A stretch of DNA of 64,000 nt from contig NZ_JADMSO010000005.1 in NCBI RefSeq assembly GCF_015560805.1, forward strand, positions 62,001-126,000, read 5' to 3'. Origin of the DNA: Mediterraneibacter glycyrrhizinilyticus (GTDB lineage Bacteria; Bacillota; Clostridia; Lachnospirales; Lachnospiraceae). Positions 34,272-45,937 of this stretch are shown in pieces. The notes under the pieces are model-generated. The model did no database searches. It was not told where the DNA came from and was given only the letters and a program-made list of their open reading frames with translations. The position numbers were made by a program, and so were the translations under genes. How positions within the stretch are numbered: the stretch's first letter is position 1; the number at the start of each line of letters is the position of its first letter.

Positions 34272-34446
34272 AAAAAATGCGCTATTATGGAAAGGTATGC
34301 CATTATAGATTACATTTACTGATGCACATGGCTCTTTTCTTATTATAGAGTGTGATACTTTTGCAGTGGCAGAGTATTACTGAACAGGGAAGTATGACTG
34401 GGTAGAGTTCATACCCGCAAAAAAATATATGAGGAGTGAAACGTCA

Positions 34447-37400
34447 ATGGAGAAAAACAGAATTCGTCCCATCACAAACGGAAAAAGTTCACGCATGAGC
34501 TATTCCAGACAAAAAGAAGTGCTGGAAATGCCGAATCTCATCGAAGTTCAGAAGAACTCATACGAGTGGTTTCTGAGCGAAGGTCTGAGAGAGGTATTCG
34601 ATGACATTTCCCCGATCGCAGATTACAGCGGTCATTTCAGTCTGGAATTCGTCGATTTCAGACTCTGCGAGGATGAAGTAAAGTACACGATCGACGAGTG
34701 TAAAGAACGTGATGCGACATATGCCGCACCTCTGAAAGTGAAAGTGAGACTTTACAACAAAGAGAATGATGAGATCAACGAACATGAAATCTTCATGGGA
34801 GATTTTCCGCTGATGACAAAGACCGGTACGTTCGTAATCAACGGTGCCGAGCGTGTTATCGTCAGCCAGCTTGTGCGTTCCCCGGGAATTTACTACGGAA
34901 TCGCGCATGATAAGATCGGAAAAGAACTGTATTCTTCTACTGTGATCCCGAACCGTGGAGCATGGCTGGAATACGAGACAGACTCCAATGACGTTTTCTA
35001 TGTAAGGGTTGACCGTACGCGTAAAGTGCCGATCACAGTGCTGATCCGTGCGCTTGGTGTCGGAACGAACGCGGAGATCGTTGAGATGTTCGGTGAAGAG
35101 CCGAAGATCCTTGCAAGTTTTGGAAAGGACACTGCTGAGAATTATCAGGAGGGTCTGTTAGAACTGTACAAAAAGATCCGTCCGGGCGAGCCGCTGGCAG
35201 TGGACAGCGCGGAAAGTCTGATCACAAGTATGTTCTTTGATGCAAGACGTTATGATCTTGCAAAAGTAGGACGTTACAAATTCAATAAAAAACTGGCTCT
35301 GAAAAACCGTGTCAAAGGTCGTGTGCTGGCAGAAGATGTGATCAGTTGTGTGACGGGCGAAATGGTTGCCGAAAAGGGAACAACGATCACAAGAGAACTG
35401 GCAGACGAGATCCAGAATGCGGCAGTTCCGTATATCTGGGTAGAGGGAGAGGACGAGTCCCGCAATATCAAGATCCTTTCCAATATGATGGTAGATCTGC
35501 AGGCAGTTGTAGATATCGACCCGACTGAGGTCGGTGTGACAGAACAGGTATACTATCCGGTTCTGGAGGGATTGCTTGAGGAGACAGAAGGAGACGTGGA
35601 AGAGCTGAAAGCGGCGATCAAGAGAGACATCCACGATCTGATCCCAAAACATATTACAAAGGAAGATATTTTTGCTTCCATTAACTACAATATCCATCTT
35701 GAATACGGCATGGGAAATGACGATGATATTGACCACCTTGGCAACCGTCGTATCCGTGCAGTCGGAGAACTTCTGCAGAATCAGTACAGAATCGGTCTGT
35801 CCCGTCTGGAGAGAGTGGTCCGCGAGCGTATGACGACGCAGGATCAGGATGGAATTTCTCCGCAGTCACTGATCAACATCAAACCGGTAACAGCAGCTGT
35901 AAAAGAGTTCTTCGGATCTTCTCAGCTGTCCCAGTTTATGGATCAGAACAACCCGCTTGGAGAATTGACACATAAGAGACGTCTCTCCGCATTGGGACCG
36001 GGAGGACTTTCCCGTGACCGTGCAGGATTTGAGGTCCGTGACGTTCACTATTCCCATTACGGAAGAATGTGTCCGATCGAGACGCCTGAGGGACCGAACA
36101 TCGGTTTGATCAACTCTCTGGCATGCTATGCGAGAATCAACCAGTACGGATTTATCGAGGCTCCGTACAGAAAGATCGACAAGACAGATCCGCAGAATCC
36201 GGTCGTTACGGATGAAGTCGTATATATGACTGCGGATGAAGAAGATAATTATCATGTGGCACAGGCGAATGAGGCTCTGGACGCAGAGGGACATTTTGTC
36301 CGTAAGAATGTATCCGGTCGTTACCGTGAAGAGACACAGGAATATGAGAGAAGCAAGTTCGATTACATGGACGTTTCTCCGAAGATGGTATTCTCCGTGG
36401 CGACAGCGCTCATTCCTTTCCTGGAAAATGACGATGCGAACCGTGCGCTGATGGGATCCAACATGCAGCGTCAGGCAGTTCCGCTTCTGACAACCGAAGC
36501 TCCGGTAGTCGGAACAGGTATGGAAGTAAAAGCGGCAGTTGACTCCGGAGTCTGCATCGTGGCAGAAAAAGCAGGTGTTGTTGAGCGTTCTACTTCCACA
36601 GAGATCACGATCAAACATGACGACGGATCCAAGAAGAGCTACAAACTGACTAAGTTCCAGAGAAGTAACCAGAGCAACTGCTACAACCAGAGACCGATCG
36701 TTGACAAGGGCGAGAGAGTGGAGGAAGGACAGGTCATTGCAGACGGTCCGTCCACATCCAAGGGCGAGATGGCGCTTGGTAAGAACCCGCTGATCGGATT
36801 TATGACCTGGGAGGGTTACAACTACGAGGATGCCGTTCTGTTGAGCGAGCGTCTCGTACAGGATGACGTTTATACTTCTGTTCATATTGAAGAATATGAG
36901 GCAGAAGCTCGTGATACAAAACTCGGACCGGAAGAGATCACAAGAGATATTCCGGGAGTCGGCGATGATGCGCTGAAAGATCTTGATGAGAGAGGAATCA
37001 TCCGCATCGGTGCAGAAGTCCGCGCAGGAGATATCCTGGTCGGAAAAGTAACGCCGAAAGGAGAGACGGAACTGACGGCAGAAGAGCGTCTGCTGAGAGC
37101 GATCTTCGGTGAGAAAGCGCGTGAAGTCCGTGACACTTCTCTGAAAGTACCGCACGGAGAGTACGGTATCGTTGTGGATGCGAAAGTATTTACAAGAGAG
37201 AACGGCGACGAACTGTCACCGGGAGTAAATCAGGCAGTTCGCATTTATATTGCACAGAAGAGAAAGATTTCTGTCGGTGATAAGATGGCTGGACGTCATG
37301 GTAACAAGGGTGTCGTTTCCCGCGTGCTTCCGGTAGAAGATATGCCGTATCTGCCGAACGGACGTCCGCTGGATATCGTTTTGAACCCGCTTGGTGTGCC

Positions 37401-38301
37401 GTCCCGTATGAACATCGGACAGGTGCTGGAGATCCATTTGAGCCTTGCGGCGAAAGCGCTTGGTTTCAACATTTCCACACCGGTCTTTGACGGTGCGAAC
37501 GAGATCGATATTATGGACACTCTGGATCTGGCAAATGATTATGTCAATCTGGAATGGGAAAAATTTGATAAGAAACATGGAGAGGAACTGCTTCCGGAAG
37601 TACGCCAGTACCTCTATGACAACCGTGCGCACCGTGCACTTTGGAAAGGCGTTCCGCTTTCCCGCGACGGAAAAGTACGTTTAAGAGACGGACGTACCGG
37701 AGAGTTCTTTGACAGTCCGGTTACGATCGGACACATGCATTACCTCAAACTGCATCACTTGGTAGACGACAAGATCCATGCGCGTTCTACCGGTCCTTAC
37801 TCACTCGTAACACAGCAGCCGCTGGGAGGAAAAGCCCAGTTCGGTGGTCAGCGTTTCGGAGAGATGGAGGTTTGGGCTCTGGAGGCGTATGGAGCATCCT
37901 ATACGCTGCAGGAGATCCTGACTGTGAAGTCTGACGACGTTGTGGGACGTGTGAAGACATATGAGGCGATCATCAAAGGTCAGAACATCCCTGAACCGGG
38001 AATTCCGGAATCTTTCAAGGTATTGCTGAAAGAGCTGCAGTCCCTTGCACTGGATGTACGCGTACTCCGTGATGACAATACAGAAGTTGAGATCATGGAA
38101 AGCGTAGATTACGGTGAGACAGACCTGCGTTCGATCATCGAGGGAGACAGAAGATATCGTGACGACAACGAATCCTATGGCGACCACGGTTATACCGAGC
38201 AGGAATTCGTAGACGGAAAACTGGAGGATGTGGAACCGGAAGAAGACGATCTTGCCGAAGTGGATGAGATTGAATTCGATGAGTTTTTTGACGAAGAATA
38301 G
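34447..38301 (+). CDS. rpoB: RNA polymerase beta subunit
   Basis: From the ATG at 34447 (GAGGAGTG eight bases upstream) the protein has 1284 residues and is collinear with bacterial RpoB. The rifampicin region near residues 490-520 reads [13 protein letters not shown], then [10 protein letters not shown], which is wild type at the common resistance positions. The catalytic-centre region [12 protein letters not shown] is present near 945. The C-terminus carries a strongly acidic tail of about 40 residues after the last conserved block. rpoC follows 14 bases later. Confidence 0.97.
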   Translation: MEKNRIRPITNGKSSRMSYSRQKEVLEMPNLIEVQKNSYEWFLSEGLREVFDDISPIADYSGHFSLEFVDFRLCEDEVKYTIDECKERDATYAAPLKVKVRLYNKENDEINEHEIFMGDFPLMTKTGTFVINGAERVIVSQLVRSPGIYYGIAHDKIGKELYSSTVIPNRGAWLEYETDSNDVFYVRVDRTRKVPITVLIRALGVGTNAEIVEMFGEEPKILASFGKDTAENYQEGLLELYKKIRPGEPLAVDSAESLITSMFFDARRYDLAKVGRYKFNKKLALKNRVKGRVLAEDVISCVTGEMVAEKGTTITRELADEIQNAAVPYIWVEGEDESRNIKILSNMMVDLQAVVDIDPTEVGVTEQVYYPVLEGLLEETEGDVEELKAAIKRDIHDLIPKHITKEDIFASINYNIHLEYGMGNDDDIDHLGNRRIRAVGELLQNQYRIGLSRLERVVRERMTTQDQDGISPQSLINIKPVTAAVKEFFGSSQLSQFMDQNNPLGELTHKRRLSALGPGGLSRDRAGFEVRDVHYSHYGRMCPIETPEGPNIGLINSLACYARINQYGFIEAPYRKIDKTDPQNPVVTDEVVYMTADEEDNYHVAQANEALDAEGHFVRKNVSGRYREETQEYERSKFDYMDVSPKMVFSVATALIPFLENDDANRALMGSNMQRQAVPLLTTEAPVVGTGMEVKAAVDSGVCIVAEKAGVVERSTSTEITIKHDDGSKKSYKLTKFQRSNQSNCYNQRPIVDKGERVEEGQVIADGPSTSKGEMALGKNPLIGFMTWEGYNYEDAVLLSERLVQDDVYTSVHIEEYEAEARDTKLGPEEITRDIPGVGDDALKDLDERGIIRIGAEVRAGDILVGKVTPKGETELTAEERLLRAIFGEKAREVRDTSLKVPHGEYGIVVDAKVFTRENGDELSPGVNQAVRIYIAQKRKISVGDKMAGRHGNKGVVSRVLPVEDMPYLPNGRPLDIVLNPLGVPSRMNIGQVLEIHLSLAAKALGFNISTPVFDGANEIDIMDTLDLANDYVNLEWEKFDKKHGEELLPEVRQYLYDNRAHRALWKGVPLSRDGKVRLRDGRTGEFFDSPVTIGHMHYLKLHHLVDDKIHARSTGPYSLVTQQPLGGKAQFGGQRFGEMEVWALEAYGASYTLQEILTVKSDDVVGRVKTYEAIIKGQNIPEPGIPESFKVLLKELQSLALDVRVLRDDNTEVEIMESVDYGETDLRSIIEGDRRYRDDNESYGDHGYTEQEFVDGKLEDVEPEEDDLAEVDEIEFDEFFDEE

Positions 38302-38315
38302 GAGGAGCCAACTTT

Positions 38316-41300
38316 ATGCCAAATAATAATGAACAACAATATCAGCCGTTAACATTTGATGCAATCAAAATCGGTCTGGCTTCACCGGAGAAGATCATGG
38401 AGTGGTCAAGAGGCGAGGTTACCAAGCCGGAGACCATTAACTATAGAACATTGAAACCAGAGAAAGACGGTCTGTTCTGTGAAAAGATTTTCGGACCGAG
38501 CAAGGACTGGGAGTGTCACTGTGGAAAATATAAAAAGATCCGCTACAAAGGCGTTGTCTGCGACCGTTGTGGCGTAGAAGTGACCAAAGCGAGTGTGCGC
38601 CGTGAACGTATGGGGCACATCGCATTGGCTGCTCCGGTTTCCCATATCTGGTATTTCAAAGGCATCCCGAGCCGTATGGGACTGATCCTGGACATTTCTC
38701 CGAGAACTCTGGAGAGAGTGCTTTACTTTGCATCTTATATCGTGCTGGATAAGGGAGAGACTTCCCTCCAGTACAAACAGGTGCTTTCCGAAGCAGAGTA
38801 TCAGGAAGAAAGAGAAAAATGGGGCAAATCTTTCCGTGTAGGAATGGGTGCCGAAGCAATTCAGGAACTTCTTCAGGCGATTGATCTGGAAAAAGAGTAT
38901 GCAGAACTTCAGGCAGCTCTTGAAAATGCAAGCGGACAGAAGCGCGCAAGAATCGTAAAACGTCTGGAAGTTGTGGAAGCATTCCGTGAATCCGGAAACA
39001 AACCGGAGTGGATGATCTTAAATGCTATCCCGGTTATCCCGCCGGATCTGCGTCCGATGGTACAGCTTGACGGAGGTCGTTTCGCAACTTCCGACTTGAA
39101 TGACCTGTACAGAAGAATCATCAACCGTAACAACCGTCTGAAAAGACTGCTGGAACTCGGCGCGCCGGATATCATCGTGCGCAACGAGAAGCGTATGCTT
39201 CAGGAGGCGGTTGACGCATTGATCGACAACGGACGCCGTGGTCGTCCGGTAACGGGACCAGGAAACAGAGCACTGAAATCTCTGTCCGATATGCTGAAAG
39301 GTAAGTCCGGACGTTTCCGTCAGAACCTGCTTGGTAAGCGTGTTGACTATTCCGGACGTTCGGTTATCGTCGTAGGACCGGAGCTGAAGATTTACCAGTG
39401 TGGTCTGCCGAAAGAGATGGCGATCGAGTTGTTTAAACCATTTGTTATGAAAGAACTCGTTGCCAACGGAACTGCGCACAATATCAAAAATGCAAAGAAA
39501 ATGGTCGAGAGACTGCAGCCGGAAGTTTGGGACGTTCTCGAAGAAGTGATCAAAGAACATCCGGTTATGCTGAACCGTGCCCCCACACTGCACCGACTTG
39601 GTATTCAGGCATTTGAGCCGATCCTGGTAGAGGGTAAAGCGATCAAGCTGCATCCGCTCGTATGTACCGCATACAATGCCGATTTCGACGGAGACCAGAT
39701 GGCGGTCCATGTGCCGCTTTCCGTGGAAGCACAGGCAGAGTGCCGTTTCCTGTTGCTCTCTCCGAACAACTTGCTGAAACCGTCTGACGGTGGTCCGGTA
39801 GCCGTTCCGTCTCAGGATATGGTACTTGGTATCTATTACCTGACTCAGGAGAGACCGGGAGTCAAAGGTGAGGGAATGTTTTTCAAGAGTGTAAGTGAAG
39901 CGATCCTTGCTTATGAGAACGGATTTATCACACTGCACTCTAAGATCAAAGTCCGCGTGACAAAGACGATGCCGGACGGAAGCGAGAAGACAGGGACGAT
40001 CGATGCAACATTGGGACGTCTCCTGTTCAATGAGATCATCCCGCAGGATCTTGGATTTGTAGATCGTGAGATCGAGGGTAATGAACTGAAACTGGAAGTT
40101 GATTTCCACGTTGGAAAGAAACAGTTGAAACAGATCCTCGAAAAAGTAATCAATACACACGGCGCAACACAGACAGCGGAAGTTCTGGATGATGTTAAAG
40201 CGATCGGATATAAATATTCCACAAGAGCTGCGATGACCGTATCTATTTCCGACATGACCGTACCGCCGCAGAAACCGCAGATGATCCAGGAAGCGCAGGA
40301 TACCGTGGATAAGATCACAAAGAACTACAAACGTGGTCTGATCACAGAGGAAGAGCGTTACAAAGAAGTTGTAGAGACTTGGAAGAACACCGATGATAAG
40401 CTGACAGAGGCGTTGCTTTCCGGTCTGGACAAATATAACAACATCTTCATGATGGCGGATTCCGGAGCCCGTGGTTCCGACAAACAGATCAAACAGCTTG
40501 CAGGTATGCGTGGATTGATGGCGGATACGACCGGTCGTACGATCGAGTTGCCGATCAAGTCCAACTTCCGTGAGGGTCTGGACGTATTGGAGTACTTCAT
40601 GTCCGCCCATGGAGCGCGTAAAGGTCTGTCCGATACCGCGCTTCGTACCGCCGATTCCGGTTACCTGACAAGACGTCTCGTAGACGTTTCCCAGGAGCTG
40701 ATCATTCACGACAGCGACTGTGTGGAGGGTACAGGAAAAGAGATTCCGGGAATGTATGTCAAAGCATTCATGGACGGAAACGAAGAGATCGAGAGTCTGC
40801 AGGAGCGTATTACAGGACGCTTCTCCTGTGAGGACATCAAAGATAAAGAGGGCAATGTTATTGTCAAAGCAAATCACATGATCACACCGAAGCGTGCCGA
40901 GAAAGTGATGAAGAACGGTGTGGATGTGAACGGAAATCCGCTTGAGAAAGTGAAGATCCGTACGATCCTGACCTGTAAATGTAAAAACGGCGTATGCTCC
41001 AAGTGCTACGGTGCCAACATGGCGACCGGAGAAGCGGTTCAGGTCGGAGAGGCTGTCGGAATCATTGCCGCACAGTCCATCGGAGAGCCGGGTACACAGC
41101 TGACCATGCGTACGTTCCATACCGGTGGAGTTGCCGGTGACGATATCACACAGGGTCTTCCTCGTGTCGAGGAGTTGTTTGAGGCGAGAAAGCCGAAAGG
41201 ACTTGCGATCATCACAGAATTTGCAGGAACTGCGACTCTGAGCGATACAAAGAAGAAACGTGAAGTAATCGTGACGAATGACCAGACAGGCGAGTCCAAG

Positions 41301-42032
41301 GCTTACCTGATCCCGTACGGTTCCAGAATCAAAGTCCGTGACGGACAGGTGCTGGAGGCCGGAGATGAGCTGACAGAGGGTAGTGTAAATCCGCACGACA
41401 TCCTGAAGATCAAAGGTCTTCGTGCCGCACAGGATTACCTGCTCAGAGAAGTACAGCGTGTATACCGCCTGCAGGGTGTTGAGATCAACGATAAGCATAT
41501 CGAGGTCATTGTACGTCAGATGCTGAAGAAGATCCGCATCGAAGAAAAGGGAGACAGCGAATTTCTTCCGGGCAGCATGGCAAATGTGCTGGAATTCAAC
41601 GAGGTCAATGAAATGCTTGAAGAAGAGGGCAAAGAGCCGGCAACCGGAGAGCAGATCATGCTCGGTATCACGAAAGCCGCACTTGCTACGGATTCATTCC
41701 TCTCCGCAGCATCATTCCAGGAGACAACAAAGGTTCTGACAGAAGCTGCGATCAAAGGAAAAGTCGATCACCTGATCGGTCTGAAAGAAAATGTCCTGAT
41801 CGGAAAACATATTCCGGCAGGTACAGGTATGAAGAAGTACCGCGACGTACATTTGAATACCGAACTGAAGACAGAAGAAGAGGCTGAACTGGACGATGAA
41901 GATCTTCTTGCACTGGATATGGAGCAGGGAGAACTGGAAGCGGCAGTGGAAGAAGCGGATGTTGCCGAAGCAGAAATGGAAGCAGCGGATGCGGTAGAAG
42001 CCGACGCAGAGGAAACTGTGACAGAAGAATAA
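38316..42032 (+). CDS. rpoC: RNA polymerase beta-prime subunit
   Basis: The 1238-residue protein shows the N-terminal zinc ribbon (C-H-C-G ... C-D-R-C-G, near 67-85), the catalytic N-A-D-F-D-G-D-Q motif near 455-462 that holds the active-site Mg2+, the trigger-loop region and the second zinc site (C-K-C ... C-S-K-C, near 887-898). The last 60 residues are almost all Glu, Asp and Ala, an acidic extension that is not part of the conserved core. It shares the rpoB transcript and ends at a strong terminator. Confidence 0.97.
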   Translation: MPNNNEQQYQPLTFDAIKIGLASPEKIMEWSRGEVTKPETINYRTLKPEKDGLFCEKIFGPSKDWECHCGKYKKIRYKGVVCDRCGVEVTKASVRRERMGHIALAAPVSHIWYFKGIPSRMGLILDISPRTLERVLYFASYIVLDKGETSLQYKQVLSEAEYQEEREKWGKSFRVGMGAEAIQELLQAIDLEKEYAELQAALENASGQKRARIVKRLEVVEAFRESGNKPEWMILNAIPVIPPDLRPMVQLDGGRFATSDLNDLYRRIINRNNRLKRLLELGAPDIIVRNEKRMLQEAVDALIDNGRRGRPVTGPGNRALKSLSDMLKGKSGRFRQNLLGKRVDYSGRSVIVVGPELKIYQCGLPKEMAIELFKPFVMKELVANGTAHNIKNAKKMVERLQPEVWDVLEEVIKEHPVMLNRAPTLHRLGIQAFEPILVEGKAIKLHPLVCTAYNADFDGDQMAVHVPLSVEAQAECRFLLLSPNNLLKPSDGGPVAVPSQDMVLGIYYLTQERPGVKGEGMFFKSVSEAILAYENGFITLHSKIKVRVTKTMPDGSEKTGTIDATLGRLLFNEIIPQDLGFVDREIEGNELKLEVDFHVGKKQLKQILEKVINTHGATQTAEVLDDVKAIGYKYSTRAAMTVSISDMTVPPQKPQMIQEAQDTVDKITKNYKRGLITEEERYKEVVETWKNTDDKLTEALLSGLDKYNNIFMMADSGARGSDKQIKQLAGMRGLMADTTGRTIELPIKSNFREGLDVLEYFMSAHGARKGLSDTALRTADSGYLTRRLVDVSQELIIHDSDCVEGTGKEIPGMYVKAFMDGNEEIESLQERITGRFSCEDIKDKEGNVIVKANHMITPKRAEKVMKNGVDVNGNPLEKVKIRTILTCKCKNGVCSKCYGANMATGEAVQVGEAVGIIAAQSIGEPGTQLTMRTFHTGGVAGDDITQGLPRVEELFEARKPKGLAIITEFAGTATLSDTKKKREVIVTNDQTGESKAYLIPYGSRIKVRDGQVLEAGDELTEGSVNPHDILKIKGLRAAQDYLLREVQRVYRLQGVEINDKHIEVIVRQMLKKIRIEEKGDSEFLPGSMANVLEFNEVNEMLEEEGKEPATGEQIMLGITKAALATDSFLSAASFQETTKVLTEAAIKGKVDHLIGLKENVLIGKHIPAGTGMKKYRDVHLNTELKTEEEAELDDEDLLALDMEQGELEAAVEEADVAEAEMEAADAVEADAEETVTEE

Positions 42033-42061
42033 ATATTTTCGACAGTATCAGCCGGAAAAGT

Positions 42062-42112
42062 ACGGACGTTGTTCCATCGGTGATCACTCACCGATGGCAG
42101 CGTCCGTTTTTA
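42062..42112 (+). terminator. Terminator after rpoC
   Basis: A two-part stem, ACGGACG with CGTCCGT and CCATCGGTGA with TCACCGATGG, is followed by TTTTTAT. It ends the rpoBC operon. Confidence 0.92.
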
Positions 42113-42378
42113 TGTAAAAAACAGGAATGGGAAAAAATACAAATCAATGGGAAGTTCCGGGATAGTTTGTGCGTGCGCATAAAAAAACGGTTGAAAGTTG
42201 CGGAACTTTTGGACATTTTCATATCAAAAAATAAACTTACTGAATAAGATGTGCATCTAAACATTCATTAGTATACCTAAAAAATATTTAGATAAAGAAA
42301 TAAAAGCTAGAAAATAAGGCATAGATAAAATATAAAGAAAGAAGAGAAAAGAATAAATGCAAGAAATAAAATAACTAC
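42113..42378. other. AT-rich intergenic stretch without a gene
   Basis: The 266 bases between the rpoC terminator and the hppA promoter are very A-rich in their second half. The only structure I see is AAGTTCCG (42152-42159) facing CGGAACTT (42201-42208), with a GCGTGCGC palindrome between. No coding frame or RNA gene is recognised. Confidence 0.5.
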
Positions 42379-42407
42379 TTGCAAAATGAAAGAACAAAAG
42401 GTATAAT
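42379..42407 (+). promoter_or_regulatory. Promoter of hppA
   Basis: TTGCAA (42379-42384) and a perfect TATAAT (42402-42407) are 17 bases apart. The predicted start near 42414 leaves a leader of about 100 bases that contains two hairpins. Confidence 0.75.
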
Positions 42408-42422
42408 AAGAATCAGTTGAGG

Positions 42423-42491
42423 AAGCTTGGTCTGACGACTGAGCTTTTTTCGGCACTTGTATGAATGATTCATACAGTGGGATTATTTTTT
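42423..42491 (+). terminator. Tandem terminator-like hairpins in the hppA leader
   Basis: The first hairpin pairs AAGCT..GTC with GAC..AGCTT (42423-42446) and runs into six T. The second pairs CACTtGTATGA with TCATACaGTG (42454-42479) and is followed by a T run at 42486-42491. Both lie within about 80 bases of the predicted transcript start, so hppA may be controlled by premature termination, or a short RNA may be released. Confidence 0.55.
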
Positions 42492-42512
42492 ACAATTTAG
42501 GAGGATGGAGAC

Positions 42513-44495
42513 ATGGAAAAGTGGATGTTTCTTGTTCCGGCGGCGGCAGTGATCGCATTGTTGTTTGCCGTGTATCTGGCGAATAAAGTCAGCCGCCAGA
42601 GTGTAGGAACAGACAGAATGAAAGAAATTTCTGGTGCGATCGCCGAAGGTGCGCGGGCATTTTTAACAGCAGAGTACAAGATTCTGATTATCTTCGTTGC
42701 GGTACTTTTTGTACTGATCGGAATCGGGATCGGAAGCTGGGTAACAGCAGTTTGCTTTGTGATCGGCGCATTGTTCTCAACGATCGCAGGATACTGTGGT
42801 ATGACAGTGGCAACAAAGGCGAATGTCAGAACAGCGAATGCGGCAAGAGAGAGCGGAATGAATAAGGCGCTTTCGATTGCATTTTCAGGCGGAGCGGTTA
42901 TGGGAATGTGTGTAGCCGGTCTCGGAGCGCTTGGTGTGAGCCTTGTATACATATTAACGAAGAATGTAGACGTTCTTTCCGGATTCAGCCTGGGAGCTTC
43001 TTCTATCGCGCTGTTTGCCCGTGTAGGCGGCGGTATTTATACAAAAGCAGCGGATGTAGGGGCTGACCTGGTAGGTAAAGTAGAAGCGGGAATCCCGGAA
43101 GATGATCCGCGTAACCCGGCGGTTATCGCTGACAATGTCGGAGATAATGTCGGAGATGTTGCGGGTATGGGAGCAGACTTGTTTGAGTCTTATGTAGGTT
43201 CTTTGGTATCTGCATTGACTCTAGGTGCGGTAGGCGCTGCTGTTTCGGGCGTGCTTTATCCGCTGGCAATCGCAGCGATCGGACTGATTGCATCGATCAT
43301 CGCAACATTTTTCGTAAAAGGCGGAGAGAACGCAAATCCGCAGAAAGCATTGACAAAGGGAAGTTATGTATCCGCAGGACTTGTGATCATCGCGTCGATC
43401 GTATTGAGCCAGGTATTATTCGGCGATATGAGAGCTGCGATCGCGGTGATCGCGGGACTGGTAGTCGGTGTGATCATCGGAAATGTAACAGAGTATTATA
43501 CGTCTGCAGATTACAAACCGGTTAAGAAGATCGGCGCACAGTCCGAGACCGGACCGGCGACGACGATCATCAGTGGTATTGCAGTTGGTATGCAGTCTAC
43601 AGCGATCCCGCTGCTTCTGATCTGCGTGGGAATCTTTATTGCATTCCAGGCAAACGGTCTGTACGGAATCGCGCTTGCAGCAGTAGGTATGCTTTCCACA
43701 ACAGGTATCACCGTTGCGGTTGACGCATATGGTCCGATCGCAGATAATGCGGGTGGTATTGCGGAAATGTCCGGACTGGATGATTCGGTTCGTGAGATCA
43801 CAGATAAACTGGACTCCGTAGGAAATACAACCGCAGCGATGGGAAAAGGATTCGCGATCGGTTCCGCAGCATTGACTGCCCTTGCATTGTTCGTATCTTA
43901 TGCGGAAGCGGTAGATCTGGATGCGATCAATCTGTTGGATTACAAAGTGATCATCGGTATTTTCATCGGTGGTATGCTGACATTTTTATTCTCTGCATTT
44001 ACAATGGATTCTGTGTCCAAAGCAGCTTATAAGATGATCGAGGAAGTAAGACGTCAGTTCCGTGAGAAACCGGGCATCATGAAAGGTACTGAGAAACCGG
44101 ATTATACATCATGTGTAGCCATCTCTACAACCGCAGCTCTTCACGAAATGCTGCTTCCGGGTCTGATGGCAGTGATCGTTCCGGTGCTTGTCGGAGTGGT
44201 ACTCGGCGTGGACGCTTTGGGCGGACTGCTTGCGGGCGCACTTGTAACAGGCGTTCTGATGGCGATTTTCATGTCCAACGCAGGCGGAGCATGGGATAAT
44301 GCGAAGAAATATATCGAGACAGGAGCACACGGCGGAAAGGGAAGCGAAGCTCACAAAGCTGCCGTCGTAGGAGATACGGTCGGAGATCCGTTCAAAGATA
44401 CCTCAGGACCGTCGATCAACATCCTGATCAAATTAATGACAATCGTATCACTGGTATTTGCACCGCTCTTCCTTTCAATCGGAGGACTTCTGTAA
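42513..44495 (+). CDS. hppA: Membrane-bound, ion-pumping pyrophosphatase
   Basis: The 660-residue protein has about 15-16 membrane helices and splits pyrophosphate to drive H+ or Na+ export. The substrate loops are intact: [11 protein letters not shown] near 185, D-N-V-G-D-N-V-G-D near 208, and the C-terminal [16 protein letters not shown] near 615-630. The subtype motif reads G-N-T-T-A-A, where Ala marks the K+-dependent class; Lys there would mark the K+-independent class. Whether Na+ or H+ is pumped is not decided here. It recovers energy from pyrophosphate made by biosynthesis. Confidence 0.96.
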   Translation: MEKWMFLVPAAAVIALLFAVYLANKVSRQSVGTDRMKEISGAIAEGARAFLTAEYKILIIFVAVLFVLIGIGIGSWVTAVCFVIGALFSTIAGYCGMTVATKANVRTANAARESGMNKALSIAFSGGAVMGMCVAGLGALGVSLVYILTKNVDVLSGFSLGASSIALFARVGGGIYTKAADVGADLVGKVEAGIPEDDPRNPAVIADNVGDNVGDVAGMGADLFESYVGSLVSALTLGAVGAAVSGVLYPLAIAAIGLIASIIATFFVKGGENANPQKALTKGSYVSAGLVIIASIVLSQVLFGDMRAAIAVIAGLVVGVIIGNVTEYYTSADYKPVKKIGAQSETGPATTIISGIAVGMQSTAIPLLLICVGIFIAFQANGLYGIALAAVGMLSTTGITVAVDAYGPIADNAGGIAEMSGLDDSVREITDKLDSVGNTTAAMGKGFAIGSAALTALALFVSYAEAVDLDAINLLDYKVIIGIFIGGMLTFLFSAFTMDSVSKAAYKMIEEVRRQFREKPGIMKGTEKPDYTSCVAISTTAALHEMLLPGLMAVIVPVLVGVVLGVDALGGLLAGALVTGVLMAIFMSNAGGAWDNAKKYIETGAHGGKGSEAHKAAVVGDTVGDPFKDTSGPSINILIKLMTIVSLVFAPLFLSIGGLL

Positions 44496-44547
44496 AATAT
44501 CGGTATTAATTGAACTAAGTGCATACGGGAGGGGATATCTTCTCCCA

Positions 44548-44612
44548 CAAAAGGAAGAACTGTCGCTTCAACGATTTAGAAAATGATCGTGAAGCGGCAG
44601 TTTCCTTTTGTT
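44548..44612 (+). terminator. Terminator after hppA
   Basis: A long imperfect stem (CAAAAGGAA...AACTG...CGCTTCA with its complement ending CCTTTTG at 44610) follows the hppA stop by 52 bases. The poly-T part lies within the 3-prime arm. Confidence 0.75.
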
Positions 44613-44633
44613 AGAAAATATGTAAGTAAAGAA

Positions 44634-44700
44634 AAAATACGAATCTCCCGAAGAAGTTCAAGTATTAAAAATACTGATTTCTACGGGGGATTCGTATTTT
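44634..44700 (-). terminator. Terminator of the minus-strand dnaD-dnaC-prs operon
   Basis: AAAATACGAATCTCCCG (44634-44650) pairs, with one mismatch, with CGGGGGATTCGTATTTT (44684-44700). On the minus strand it is followed by TTCTTTACTT. It lies about 50 bases beyond the prs stop. Confidence 0.75.
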
Positions 44701-44752
44701 AAGATTTAGAGCCTAAAAATCGGTATTAACTGATAGCCCCTTATGGATGTCT

Positions 44753-45937
44753 TTAAACTTCCTCGCCGTTTTTGTAGCGATTGAGGACGTTCTGAATACG
44801 TTCGCTCGGATTCAGAATGCTGCTGATCGATCCGTCGTGATTCAGAGTGTCGATCAGAAGTGCGATATATTTGCTCATATCACAGTTGATATAGTAAGGT
44901 TTCGACAAAAGATCTGGCGTCTGGTAGATCAGGTTGGTTGTCAGGATACCGTCGATGATACCATCCTCGTACGCCTGATCAAACTGATCCATACCGTTCG
45001 TGAACAGACCGAATGTAGCGGCAGCGAAAATACGTTTCGCTTTGCGCTTTTTCAGCTGTTTGGCAACATCAAGGATACTTTCTCCGGAAGAGATCATATC
45101 GTCGATGATGATCACATCTTTTCCATCTACGGAAGTTCCGAGGAATTCGTGGGCAACGATCGGGTTTCTTCCGTTGACGATGCGTGTGTAATCACGGCGT
45201 TTGTAGAACATACCCATATCCAGTCCGAGGACGTTTGCCAGATAGATCGCACGCGCGGTCGCCCCCTCGTCCGGGCTGATCACCATCATGTGCTCGCTGT
45301 CAAACTGAAGATCTTTGTAGGTACGCATCAGTCCGCGGGTAAACTGGTAAGCCGGGGAGACCGTCTCAAATCCGCTCAGCGGGATCGCATTCTGGACACG
45401 TGGGTCATGGGCGTCAAAAGTGATGATGTTGTCAACGCCCATACGGACCAGTTCCTGAAGCGCCAGTGCACAGTCGAGTGATTCACGGCTGCTGCGTTTG
45501 TGCTGACGACTTTCGTATAAAAATGGCATGATCACATTGATACGGCGTCCCTTTCCTCCGACAGAGGCGATGATACGCTTCAGATTCTGGAAGTGATCAT
45601 CCGGTGACATATGGTTGGTATTGCCTGTCATTTGATAAGTTACGCTGTAATTGAGTACATCCACCAAAAGATATAAATCTTTTCCGCGGACAGATTCCGT
45701 GAGAATACCTTTTGCCTCACCGGAACCGAAACGCGGAACTTTTGCTCCGATAATATAGTTATCCTTTACATAACCGTTGAAAGCTACATCGTCCTTGTAT
45801 TGATGTGCACTTTCCTGTCTCCATTTTACGAGGTAATCATTTACTTTCGCTCCCAGTTCCTCACATCCTGTGAGCGGGATCAGTCCCAGTGCTCCTACCG
45901 GAATATTCTCCAAGTTTCGATCGCTTCTTCGCAGCAT
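44753..45937 (-). CDS. prs: Ribose-phosphate pyrophosphokinase, long form
   Basis: The enzyme transfers pyrophosphate from ATP to ribose-5-phosphate to make PRPP for nucleotide, His and Trp synthesis. The PRPP-binding loop I-I-I-D-D-M-I-S-S-G-E-S is visible near 270-281 and an F-D-A-H-D-P segment near 173. At 394 residues it is about 80 longer than classical bacterial Prs; extra residues lie at the N-terminus and around T-G-N-T-N-H-M-S-P near 103-112. Its ATG overlaps the dnaC stop by one base, making it the last gene of a dnaD-dnaC-prs operon. Confidence 0.9.
   Translation of the reverse strand: MLRRSDRNLENIPVGALGLIPLTGCEELGAKVNDYLVKWRQESAHQYKDDVAFNGYVKDNYIIGAKVPRFGSGEAKGILTESVRGKDLYLLVDVLNYSVTYQMTGNTNHMSPDDHFQNLKRIIASVGGKGRRINVIMPFLYESRQHKRSSRESLDCALALQELVRMGVDNIITFDAHDPRVQNAIPLSGFETVSPAYQFTRGLMRTYKDLQFDSEHMMVISPDEGATARAIYLANVLGLDMGMFYKRRDYTRIVNGRNPIVAHEFLGTSVDGKDVIIIDDMISSGESILDVAKQLKKRKAKRIFAAATFGLFTNGMDQFDQAYEDGIIDGILTTNLIYQTPDLLSKPYYINCDMSKYIALLIDTLNHDGSISSILNPSERIQNVLNRYKNGEEV

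Noticed and set aside
34400-34416. A third L1-type site before rpoB
   Set aside because: The GGGTA/TACCC hairpin lacks the GTGG/CCAC outer stem and the asymmetric loop of the two sites before rplK and rplA.
35866-37155. A 429-codon minus-strand open frame opposite rpoB
   Set aside because: Cys/His/Arg-rich composition typical of an antisense shadow of a conserved gene.
39018-41498. An 826-codon open frame on the minus strand opposite rpoC
   Set aside because: It mirrors the codon bias of rpoC, has no ribosome site or recognisable domain, and rpoC itself is certain.
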